The notes under the pieces were generated by a model, which was not told the origin of the DNA, searched no databases, and saw nothing but the letters and a program-made list of their open reading frames with translations. From NCBI RefSeq assembly GCF_900108855.1, contig NZ_FNXY01000011.1:215867-279866 (forward strand): a stretch of DNA of 64,000 nucleotides. The letters are read 5' to 3'. Of the stretch, positions 55,022 to 63,616 are shown piece by piece (position 1 is the stretch's first letter; each line of letters opens with the position of its first letter). Origin of the DNA: Dyadobacter koreensis (GTDB taxonomy: Bacteria; Bacteroidota; Bacteroidia; Cytophagales; Spirosomataceae). The position numbers were made by a program, and so were the translations under genes.

Positions 55022-55942
55022 TTACTCAAAGAGCTTGAACAAGAGGTAAGATACCAAGCTTTCGTCTTTGTTTTGAATTCCCAATCTGTTATTTAGCATA
55101 TGAAAATAACTGAGGTAGATATTATTTATTGAATTTATTTCAGGAGAATCTGTATCCGCCAATAATTTAAGCTCATTTAAAGCGGTCAATTCGCAGTGAA
55201 TTTTGATTGTTCGCTCAATCCAGATATTCATCCAGTTTTCTTCAAATTTTTCATTTGACTCTATTAATTCATCGATTAAATATTTGTACTGATGTAAACT
55301 TTTCTTATTTTTTTGAAATAGTGCTTCGTAGCTTTCCTGAATCATATCATAACCAATGATGTTTTCGCCGCTACGATTTAACGCAAACATTGCATGGGGA
55401 AGCCATTGATGAAATAAATGCTTATAAAAGATCGTCTTTTCATTTTTTGACTTAAAAACGCATTTAGCAAATGCAAGATTTAAATTGATCGCATGTGCCA
55501 AACGCTGTTCATAATCGAAATCGCATGGGCGACAAATAAGCTGCAGTGTTACAGTAGAGGATAATTCGAAGTGTTCTTCCGCTAATTCAATCCCATGATT
55601 ACCTCCGTATCGCTTGATTTCAGGATTATAGTCAATAAATTGAACTGAGTCATTTGGGTAAATAATTTCGCCGCCTGGAGTGTCTATTCGATTTGAGGGA
55701 AATAGATGAAAAAAATCCTCAAATCTATCTCTCAGAAGTTGGCAAATTTGATCGGTGAAGTTCTCATCCAATGGTTGAATACGGAATCTAATATGTTGAC
55801 CACCTTCCCAATATCTAATAAAAAAGAACCGTCCTACCATCGATTTTAATTCTGTTTCCTGTAGTGTTGGACCAATAGCTTTTTTTATAAGGTCATCGAG
55901 AGGTAATGATGAAAATAAATGTACAGAAATCCACTTTTTCAT
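55022..55942 (-). CDS. Split LanB: glutamate-elimination domain
   Basis: Protein of 306 residues of the lantibiotic dehydratase C-terminal/thiopeptide type. WISVHLF (residues 4-10) opens it. FFFIRYWEGGQHIRFRI (Arg43, His50, Arg52, Arg54) carries the residues that handle the glutamylated Ser/Thr, and YNPEIKRYGGNHGIELAEEH follows near 105-125. In full-length LanB this domain is fused to the glutamylation domain; here it is separate, as in the pinensin system. It removes glutamate to give Dha/Dhb. Its start codon overlaps that of the divergent gene at 55941. Confidence 0.9.
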   Translation of the reverse strand: MKKWISVHLFSSLPLDDLIKKAIGPTLQETELKSMVGRFFFIRYWEGGQHIRFRIQPLDENFTDQICQLLRDRFEDFFHLFPSNRIDTPGGEIIYPNDSVQFIDYNPEIKRYGGNHGIELAEEHFELSSTVTLQLICRPCDFDYEQRLAHAINLNLAFAKCVFKSKNEKTIFYKHLFHQWLPHAMFALNRSGENIIGYDMIQESYEALFQKNKKSLHQYKYLIDELIESNEKFEENWMNIWIERTIKIHCELTALNELKLLADTDSPEINSINNIYLSYFHMLNNRLGIQNKDESLVSYLLFKLFE

Positions 55943-57062
55943 GGTAAAAAATCAATTAGTTTTAGTTAATAGTAGTCTTTCTTTTGACGAAGAAATCAAT
56001 ATCTACTCAATAGTTTTGGAAGGGCAACCCCTGAATTTTGCGATCGTTCCATCGCAACTGCCTGATTTTGATTGGCAAATCAAAGGTCTTGCCGAAATGG
56101 TGCTTGTTGAAAAAATTGGTTTTTCCTGTAACTACAGAGATCGAGCTATCCTCCTTCAACAGCATCATTCATTTTCTCAAGGGCAAACTACACAGTTTGA
56201 TGCAGTGGGATTTGGATCGGAGTTCGTAGCCAGGGTGATTCAGGTAGGTTCAGGTGTAACTAATTTGCAGGTTGGAGATCTGGTCATCAATAGTGGTTCA
56301 TATCCGTATAATGGAAACGGTGGAAGACCTGGTCTTCCAACAAACTCTGCGTCTCTTAGATACGACGTTTTACATTCCGGTAATCTTGTTAAAGTTCCCA
56401 GTAATGTCTCACCTGAAAAGCTCGCCGGTTTTACCATTGGTGCTATCACTTCTTTAAGTATGTTGGAGAAACTAAATTTAAAAGTAGAAGATAAAATATT
56501 GTTAACAGCCGCGACATCCAATACTGCTCTTTTTGTCTTGGAAGCATTACGGTGCAGGTACCCGAGTATTTACGTTTCCTCAAGAAGTAAAGAGCACAAG
56601 CAATGGTTTTTAGATAAAGGCGTCAAAAAATTTATTTGTCCTGAAAATGGATCACTGGAGTCTGAAATTTCGAAAGTTGCGCAACAAATCGATGGCTTTG
56701 ATGCAATTATTGATCCGTTTTTTGACATTAATGTTGAAATGGCTGTAACAAACCTTCGACATTTCGGAAGATATATTACATGTGGTTTTTTTGATCAGTT
56801 TCATTTCATCGATAAGTCTTTTCGGCGCTATGTGCCGGATGCCAATATCATCTTCGAACATATTTTGATAAAGAATTTAGTAGTTTTTGGAAATTGTCTT
56901 GGGCTTGATAGGCATTTAAATTTGGGTATTCAATATCTATCTGAGGGACATATGGATGTTAATGTTGACTCAATTTCAAATGACTCTTCCATACAGAAAT
57001 TTTTGGATAGATCATTTGTAAGTTCGAATCGTTTGGGTAAGGTAATTTTCATGTATGATTAG
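55941..57062 (+). CDS. Medium-chain (quinone-oxidoreductase-like) reductase, candidate lanthipeptide-tailoring enzyme
   Basis: Protein of 373 residues with the MDR order: catalytic domain (GFSCNYRDRAILL near 58-70, then VGFGSEFVARVIQVGSGVTN and LQVGDLVI), a nucleotide-binding domain (DKILLTAATSNTALFVLEAL) and CGFFDQFHFI. The GHE motif of zinc-dependent members is absent, so no catalytic zinc is expected. In other lanthipeptide pathways MDR-type LanJA reduces Dha to D-Ala; this gene may do so, but zinc is normally present there. Its ATG overlaps the start of the split LanB gene, and its end overlaps lanC by 14 bases. Confidence 0.75.
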   Translation: MVKNQLVLVNSSLSFDEEINIYSIVLEGQPLNFAIVPSQLPDFDWQIKGLAEMVLVEKIGFSCNYRDRAILLQQHHSFSQGQTTQFDAVGFGSEFVARVIQVGSGVTNLQVGDLVINSGSYPYNGNGGRPGLPTNSASLRYDVLHSGNLVKVPSNVSPEKLAGFTIGAITSLSMLEKLNLKVEDKILLTAATSNTALFVLEALRCRYPSIYVSSRSKEHKQWFLDKGVKKFICPENGSLESEISKVAQQIDGFDAIIDPFFDINVEMAVTNLRHFGRYITCGFFDQFHFIDKSFRRYVPDANIIFEHILIKNLVVFGNCLGLDRHLNLGIQYLSEGHMDVNVDSISNDSSIQKFLDRSFVSSNRLGKVIFMYD

Positions 57063-59007
57063 TTGAACAATGAATTAACCCAGTGCCAACTCCGTCGATG
57101 ACAAGTTTTTTTACGACAACGCGGAGTTGGTCCTTGAGGTGATTTTCCAGATTATACACTTCAAAGAGACTAAGAATGAGTTCTTCGAAAGTGCGCAATT
57201 CACCCAGTAAGAACAAGATGTAATAACTTAGTTCACTAATTTGTTGCTCCTTAATCCCAAGTGCCGTGCTTCTAAGCCCGTAGTAGTGTAAATCATCATA
57301 AGTAAATTCGATTGCTTTAAGAGGGTTATGAAATACAGACCAATTCCACGAGGTTGTTGCCAAATTCACAAAGCGACTTCTTTTATATTTATAGAGACAT
57401 ATATCAAATGGGTCACTGGTTATTCCATGAACCCACTTTACATTTGCTCGCTCCGAGAAGTATATGAGGCTGTTACTCGCAATGGAATGGTCTTGATCGA
57501 GTTTTTGGCGCTCGAATTGAAACGCTTCACTTACTTTCACAAAATCAATTTCGTCAGCATAACTTTTAACTATTAAGGTAAAATTTTCCAGTAAAGATTC
57601 AACACTGAGTACATCTATCTGCTTTTCAAACTTTTTATTGTAAAGATTGTTCAATATCTGAGCGGTCCGAGGGAATGCTCGTTCCAGTAGTATTAATTTA
57701 TCGTATATGCTGTTTCTAAATCGACCAACTTCAGGTGATAATGATGTATTATCTGAATTCAGGGAAGGAAGCAAGATAGAGCATTCCTTATTTCCAGAGT
57801 TAAGTTTTTGAAACATATAACCAATACCTGCGGTGCCCATGAACAAGCTTTTATCTTCGTCATCATTAAGGAAATTGTAGCCGGATCCAAATCCACCCTT
57901 TCTACGGCGGCTATCTAAGATATGTTGGCATAAGCGATTAATGGCATTCTGATTTTCTAAATTTCCCAAAGCCAATAATACAGCTAGATTACCTGCTCGT
58001 CCATGACAAAGAATATTGGAATCATGGGTAATTCTGTCGACATCCGTCTCAATTATTTTCGATACTGATTTTACAACCTCATCAAAATATTTTTTCTTAC
58101 TCGTGATTTCAAAAGCACGAAGTCGTGTAAGACAAATACCGGCTGCACCGTGACACCAAAGGTTACTATCTAGCGGCCGGCAAAATTGGTCATAATTACC
58201 CTGATCAAAAGCGTCATCGAATTCTTGTATTCGTTCCTGCCTGCCAACATATTTTCTTAGATCAGGCCAATTTGAATGTGTAGTGTCGAAATGTGATTCC
58301 TCATAAGTGTAGGCAAGCTCTCCAATACTTATTAAATGTGGCTGTCTAAAATAATTGCCAATTTCTATTAATACAAAGCCGATTCCCGCAGCTCCATGGG
58401 ATAGGCCGCACAGACCGTGAATTTGATGAATACTTCTGTCCCAATATATCCCGACTTCCCAAATTTCCGCTTCGCTAATAACTCTCTCTACCCCATCCCT
58501 GAGATATTCGAGTATCCAAGCTTCAGGCGAAATTGAGTACAGATGAAGTAGAGTAAGCAAGGTTCCGGATATTCCATTTAAATATTCCATCAAGCCGTGT
58601 GTAGCGATGAAAGCGCGGCTTTCCTTTGCAATTCCTTTAGCTTTGTTTAAATATTCGTCGTTTTTGAACGTATTATAGAGCTGTATGTAGTAGTAACAAA
58701 TACCCATTCTACCTGTTAAAAATGCGTAATTGTCTGTTGGATTCTGTGTGCAATACCAATGCAGCCACTTTTCATTGCTCAGGACAATCTTACGATACTT
58801 GTCCAGATTTTTTTCCTTGTATAAGTCTAAAAAGAACAGACTTATGCCTGCCACTCCGTTATAAATTGTTTCATGAATTTGCTCGGTTTTTTTTCCGTTG
58901 ACTAAATCAAATGTCACCCAAAATGCCCCGGTTTCATCTGTATGCAAATCTCTCTCGAGTGTTTTAATAATGCCATCTAGCATTTCATTTATGGCAGTTG
59001 GGTTCAC
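57049..59007 (-). CDS. lanC: LanC lanthionine cyclase with C-terminal extension
   Basis: Protein of 652 residues. Residues ~40-405 are LanC: GVAGISLFFLDLY, LTGRMGICYYY, HGLCGLSHGAAGIGFVLIEI (His197/His204), SNLWCHGAAGIC (Cys285) and ILCHGRAGNLAV (Cys334, His335), giving the zinc ligands, and FMGTAGIGYMFQ. It adds Cys thiols to Dha/Dhb. Typical LanC has about 400 residues; the last ~240 (from SLSPEVGRFRNSIYDKLILL) match nothing I recognise. It lies 3 bases from lanB. Confidence 0.88.
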   Translation of the reverse strand: MNPTAINEMLDGIIKTLERDLHTDETGAFWVTFDLVNGKKTEQIHETIYNGVAGISLFFLDLYKEKNLDKYRKIVLSNEKWLHWYCTQNPTDNYAFLTGRMGICYYYIQLYNTFKNDEYLNKAKGIAKESRAFIATHGLMEYLNGISGTLLTLLHLYSISPEAWILEYLRDGVERVISEAEIWEVGIYWDRSIHQIHGLCGLSHGAAGIGFVLIEIGNYFRQPHLISIGELAYTYEESHFDTTHSNWPDLRKYVGRQERIQEFDDAFDQGNYDQFCRPLDSNLWCHGAAGICLTRLRAFEITSKKKYFDEVVKSVSKIIETDVDRITHDSNILCHGRAGNLAVLLALGNLENQNAINRLCQHILDSRRRKGGFGSGYNFLNDDEDKSLFMGTAGIGYMFQKLNSGNKECSILLPSLNSDNTSLSPEVGRFRNSIYDKLILLERAFPRTAQILNNLYNKKFEKQIDVLSVESLLENFTLIVKSYADEIDFVKVSEAFQFERQKLDQDHSIASNSLIYFSERANVKWVHGITSDPFDICLYKYKRSRFVNLATTSWNWSVFHNPLKAIEFTYDDLHYYGLRSTALGIKEQQISELSYYILFLLGELRTFEELILSLFEVYNLENHLKDQLRVVVKKLVIDGVGTGLIHCSTNHT

Positions 59008-59010
59008 AGG

Positions 59011-61716
59011 TCAGTAATTATAAGATTGAAAAATAAACTCCATAACATATTTATCCTTTCCGATTGATAAGAGTTGATTAGAGTTTGGCAGCATCTCCAC
59101 AACCTTCAATCTTACTGGAACCTTTTTCATTAAACGGCCTAATAAATTTACTAAATGTGCATTGCTAAAAGAGATATATTGTGGTTTGTAATCGTCACGA
59201 CTAATATATTTCGAGCGAACTTGACTCTCTCTTTCGTGTACATATATGAAAACTTCGTCAGGTATACTGTGTTTAAGACGCCAAAGATTTATGCGGCAAA
59301 AGTACTCCCAGCTGGCTTCACTAGGATTTCGTAATGGCAATTTTGATTTGTCGAAAATCCAGGTTTTTCTTTGGAGAATTACTTTTTCATTGAGCACGAT
59401 TCTCGGATGACAATCAAAATCGAGCCCTTCTCGTCGGTTTTGTGCTGAAGCAACGGCGTTTACGGAGTTTAGCACAGAGAAAAACGCTACGTTTTCTATA
59501 AATGTGAAGTTTTCAAGCAATTGGAAAAGCTCGGAGCGCCTCTTAAGAGAAAGAAACCCAAAATCTACGACATGTACCTGCTTTTTACTTGGAATATGAA
59601 CAAGTTCAAGTCGTTGCTTTTCTTTATTTAGCCAAATTTTCAGATCGGTAATGGGGATTTGCGCTTCGGCATTTAAGGAATAATTCGCATTGGGAACCAA
59701 AATCTCGAGCGGTAGTAGTGGTGGGTGCATGTTTGCGTTAAAGAACGAGGCATCGCAATTCTCCAAGAGCAATGCTTTTTCGTTAAATTGGCTATTAAGA
59801 TTTCTCAATGCCTTTGTTATATCTGCTGAGAATAGATGAAGAAACCGACTAAACCATTTCCCATATCCGGCGGAAATTCCCGTCAACACGAAATACTCAA
59901 TTCCGTTTTCTTGGAAGCTCTGTGCAATAAAACCGAAGGATCTTTTTCTTAAGATAGGTTCGAAATCAAGCTCTTTGTTTGTTGATTCAATTTGGTCATG
60001 CTTAATTTTTACAACTTCATTGTTTATGCGATTTACTATTTGCCTATGAAAAGCTTCACACCATGTTCTAAACTTTTCGTTTCGCTGTTTTAATCCATCT
60101 ATCTCTTCATCCAGAGGTGCATCTTTAATAGGCCTATTATTATCCAATTGCGACTTCGGTACTTTCACATCTCTGTAGTAAACCTCATAGAATTGAAGTA
60201 TATCAACCTCCGAATCGGGGAATTTGTCTATAAAGTAGGTTAACATTTTTTCTCGCTCGTCAAAGTTTCCATCGAATATGGTTTGACTCTCAGCTAAATC
60301 GAAACAAATATTCAAATGCTCAATGATTGATTGTGATATAGATAGGTCCAGATTCAATGTCGTGTCTTCGAAAAAAATCTGCTCCGCCTTGTAGGGAAAT
60401 ACAATATTAACTTTCAATGCAGCCGGGTCTGACTCACTATTATCATGTATGCAGTTTTGCGTAAATGTTGCTAATGATACAAGCAGTTGATATGCTGCAT
60501 CCATCAGCATCAACCGATCAAGAGGTTGAGCCAATTCGTAGTTTTTGGCTATATTCCTGACTTCTACCAGTGTATATACAATTTTATCGCCAATTGGAGT
60601 TTGTCTTAAATTTTTTAATTTTTGGATTAGCTTATGATCCCAGAGATCCGATAACCCAGAAACGCCGATATTATATTCCAAAAATCCAATTCCGATAAGA
60701 CTGTTAATATATTCGTTAATTATATCAAGTTCAGTATCTATATAGTTGTTTTTCAAAAGTAAGGAGAGCTCTTCCCAACTTAAACCGCTAGTCCCATATA
60801 GGTTGAAAATAAATTCCAGTGCCTCAAGAGCTTCATTTTTTTTAAGTGTTTGGAAAGTTTCAACATTGCCTTTATTTATGAGAAACTTGTAATTACCATC
60901 AACATGATTAACTGTTGGATTTAACCGAAGTGTTAACTGACACTTTATGGGTTGATAACGCTTTATTATACTTAAACTCCAATCAAGAATTGAATTATTT
61001 ATTCTTATATGACTTTGTGTGGATTTTGGGGACGTACTATTACTATTCACTAGCAGAATGCCGTCCAACTTTTGGTCAGAAATTTTTGCAATTGCAAGAT
61101 TTGTGAATGTGCTAAATGGCGATGTTTTGCAGTAGATTCTAGACAAATATTTTATTACACCATCTTCTACTTCTTCCCATCGCTTCGATTGTTTAGCTTG
61201 AGGGTCTAAATCTTTAATTATCTCTTTCAGCAATGTTTGACTGGAGAGCACTAATCCATTCCACAGTGACTTACCACTTGATAAGATTTTTAATTTTTTC
61301 TGGGATTCTTCAACTTCAGCGATATATTTTTCCTTTATCAGTGCTCTCTCATTATCTAACTTTTCTAGACTTTTATCAAAGAGAAATATGTTTTCTTTCA
61401 ACTCGGTAGGAAGTTCGATATCGCCAAAACTTACGCGCTTCCGGTTAAATATTTTTCTCTTATTATTTATAATAAGAGTCCTTGATTTATCGTCCTCACA
61501 GGCCTTCGCGAAGATATATAGTTGATCGCAAATATCTATCTTCAGTTCGTCTGTTTTGATTTCAAGCTCTCGAAGATTTTTTACAGAATTAAATGTTTGG
61601 GTCAATTCTAGTTGCTTAAATTCGCTGATCGGCTCGGCCGCTACGCGCATCAAGACATGTGGAAAATGCCGCATTGCAAGAGATGAAATAGATTTTTGAT
61701 TCGGCTTAAAGTTCAC
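59011..61716 (-). CDS. lanB: Split LanB: tRNA-dependent glutamylation domain (dehydratase)
   Basis: Protein of 901 residues of the Lant_dehydr_N type. Near residue 190 it has GVIKYLSRIYCKTSPFSTFT, the R.....TPFG.F-type motif of LanB. Other family blocks are ALRNLNSQFNEKALLLENCD and RQLEL..I-type segments; the C-terminal ~90 residues (FCRINLWRLKHSIPDEVFIY) are also of the family. It uses glutamyl-tRNA to glutamylate core Ser/Thr. The elimination domain is absent and is supplied by 55022-55942. First gene of a lanB-lanC operon. Confidence 0.9.
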   Translation of the reverse strand: MNFKPNQKSISSLAMRHFPHVLMRVAAEPISEFKQLELTQTFNSVKNLRELEIKTDELKIDICDQLYIFAKACEDDKSRTLIINNKRKIFNRKRVSFGDIELPTELKENIFLFDKSLEKLDNERALIKEKYIAEVEESQKKLKILSSGKSLWNGLVLSSQTLLKEIIKDLDPQAKQSKRWEEVEDGVIKYLSRIYCKTSPFSTFTNLAIAKISDQKLDGILLVNSNSTSPKSTQSHIRINNSILDWSLSIIKRYQPIKCQLTLRLNPTVNHVDGNYKFLINKGNVETFQTLKKNEALEALEFIFNLYGTSGLSWEELSLLLKNNYIDTELDIINEYINSLIGIGFLEYNIGVSGLSDLWDHKLIQKLKNLRQTPIGDKIVYTLVEVRNIAKNYELAQPLDRLMLMDAAYQLLVSLATFTQNCIHDNSESDPAALKVNIVFPYKAEQIFFEDTTLNLDLSISQSIIEHLNICFDLAESQTIFDGNFDEREKMLTYFIDKFPDSEVDILQFYEVYYRDVKVPKSQLDNNRPIKDAPLDEEIDGLKQRNEKFRTWCEAFHRQIVNRINNEVVKIKHDQIESTNKELDFEPILRKRSFGFIAQSFQENGIEYFVLTGISAGYGKWFSRFLHLFSADITKALRNLNSQFNEKALLLENCDASFFNANMHPPLLPLEILVPNANYSLNAEAQIPITDLKIWLNKEKQRLELVHIPSKKQVHVVDFGFLSLKRRSELFQLLENFTFIENVAFFSVLNSVNAVASAQNRREGLDFDCHPRIVLNEKVILQRKTWIFDKSKLPLRNPSEASWEYFCRINLWRLKHSIPDEVFIYVHERESQVRSKYISRDDYKPQYISFSNAHLVNLLGRLMKKVPVRLKVVEMLPNSNQLLSIGKDKYVMEFIFQSYNY

Positions 61717-62306
61717 GTAAGTCAGTGGTATTTTTGGGCAATCTAGTTATATTTTGAATTCCTTTGTGTTGTGAAATTGTTATATATAAGACTGGTTACC
61801 TGGCGCATTTTATCTTCCCATTGTAAGTATTTTTAGTGGGATTTTTCTGTGATATGGAAAAAGCATATCGAGTAAAGTGTTAACTATATATTTTTTTGAC
61901 ATAAGAATGGACGCTTTGTATTAACAAAACATTATGATTATTGGGCAATTATTGATACAAACTTTATGTTTAGGTAACTAAGTTTTTAGCAGATTGGATT
62001 TTCGGTTATACAACGGTTATGTTTTTGCAAAGCCTTGACCTTTATATAGCAATTAGTATTATTGACGAAAGTATTTTCAAGGCTATTTCTATAAAAACTT
62101 TTACATTTGAAATTGGGTTGAGGTGTTGTAAGACAGAATTATTGAAATGCAAATTGAATCGTTTCCCGTGTGTTGCATGTTGGAATACTGACAGGGTTTT
62201 TGCGTATAGAATTTTGCCGCAACATTCTTATGCTCTCCGAGGCCTCATGTATGTAGTTGTTATGCGATGTATTTAAGAAATTATAATTTTTATTATTGTT
62301 GAAGCT
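61717..62306. other. Gap upstream of lanB and of the sugar transferase
   Basis: About 590 AT-rich bases between the divergent lanB and sugar-transferase genes. It should hold promoters of both. No second precursor gene is seen; an 85-codon + strand frame (62019-62276) shows neither a leader nor a double Gly. Confidence 0.4.
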
Positions 62307-62960
62307 TTGATACCAAAAATTATACATCAATTTTGGATAGGTCCAAAACCGATGCCGCGTTCATTTATGCAATCTTGGAGGGACAAACATCCAAATTGGG
62401 ATTATATGTTGTGGGATGAACATCTTTTAAATAGCTGGTTTAAAGGTGGTCTGCAAAATCAACGTCAGTATAATGAGATGCCAGAACTTTGTGGCAAGTG
62501 TGATATTGCGAGATATGAAATTTTGCATAAGTTTGGTGGATTTTACGCGGACGCGGATTCTATTTGCCTTGAGTCTTTGGATGATTACTTGTTGATAAAT
62601 CAATTTTTTGCCTCATATGAGAATGAGTTTGTTCGGGGCGGCCTGGTTTCAAATGCATTCATGGGGAGTGTTCCAGGCCTTACTTTCACACAATCGATAA
62701 TGGATGCAATAGGTGGGAAGTCAGGTAAGGCGTTATGGGACGGTCATCCATCAGCATGGCGAACTGTAGGACCGGTTCTTTTGACATCCGTATTACATCA
62801 GACGCGATTCACTAATGCGTCTATTTACCCTAGCTATTTCTTTACTCCTCATCATTACACTGGGGTTGAATATCTTGGACCCGCAAAATCCTACGCTAGG
62901 CAATATTGGGGCAGTACACCAAATTCAGGATATGATTACCCAGATAGATATCCTAAATAG
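62307..62960 (+). CDS. DXD-motif sugar transferase (Gly_transf_sug type)
   Basis: Protein of 217 residues, probably starting at the TTG at 62307. IPKIIHQFWIGPKPMPRSFM is the classical start of capsule/OCH1-type sugar-transferases, followed by WRDKHPNWDYMLWDEHLL. CDIARYEILHKFGGFYADAD carries the DXD motif (near 80), and GFYADADSICLE follows. Its size is close to that of short members. It probably uses a nucleotide sugar; the acceptor is unknown. It is divergent from lanB and is the rightmost gene of the cluster. Confidence 0.8.
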   Translation: MIPKIIHQFWIGPKPMPRSFMQSWRDKHPNWDYMLWDEHLLNSWFKGGLQNQRQYNEMPELCGKCDIARYEILHKFGGFYADADSICLESLDDYLLINQFFASYENEFVRGGLVSNAFMGSVPGLTFTQSIMDAIGGKSGKALWDGHPSAWRTVGPVLLTSVLHQTRFTNASIYPSYFFTPHHYTGVEYLGPAKSYARQYWGSTPNSGYDYPDRYPK

Positions 62961-63553
62961 GCTAGCTTCACATCTACTGGGTATCCCTTTCCATACTGCT
63001 TCTTCGTTGCTTTTGGTGCATTGTTATGATTTAGCTAGTACCATTTTCCTTAACAATGCGAAACCGGCTCAAAGGAAGGAGAAGCTATATGCGAAACAAC
63101 GAATATATTGAACTTTGGCCGTCACTTGAAGTATGTATAAAGTCTTAAAATCTGCATTTCCTTCGTGAAAGAACGAGGAAATAAAGCCGGTTGGGTTTTG
63201 GACGATTGAAAGACCTTCCACCAATCTTTCTTGAAATTAATAATTACAAAAAAAAACAGTACAAAATACCAGCCTTTAAATATTAACCCTGCTTTCATTA
63301 GAGGGCATCACCTAGTGCAGCTGCGGATCTTGAACCAGTTGAGTTAAACTAAAAGAACGTGCAAAAAGCGCTACGAGTTCGATAGCAAAACAATTTTTTG
63401 CTATCGTATTGCATCTCATTATTGAGCCATGAAGTCTGTATTTTTCTGTAAATAGGGGTACAATCAACCAAGCACCTAATCAATAACGTTAACAGATAAA
63501 CAATATCAAACGAGCTAGGTATCTTTGAAAGTGCAATGCCCATGTGAATGAGG
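62961..63553. other. Decayed stretch between the cluster and the IS3 element
   Basis: No convincing gene. A frame just after the sugar transferase (to 63111) may be a remnant. A TGCAGCTGCGGATCTTGAACC stretch near 63316 has a tRNA-like arm but no full tRNA is formed. Confidence 0.35.
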
Positions 63554-63573
63554 GCCCCCCAATTCTTGGACAG
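63554..63573 (-). repeat. Likely terminal inverted repeat of the IS3-family element
   Basis: On the minus strand CTGTCCAAGAATTGGGGGGC is typical of IS3-family ends (CTGTCCAA...GGGGG). It lies about 44 bases beyond the transposase stop. The other end is outside the window. Confidence 0.5.
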
Positions 63574-63616
63574 CTAAAACTGGAAAATCGGGTCGGTCTG
63601 AGGTCCTCCCTGGTTT

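Noticed and set aside
62019..62276. Second lanthipeptide precursor upstream of the sugar transferase
   Set aside because: It contains Cys but no leader motif and no double Gly, and the region is AT-rich non-coding in character.
63316..63345. tRNA-like arm (GTTCAAGATC on the minus strand)
   Set aside because: No matching acceptor stem, D-arm or anticodon arm can be drawn around it.
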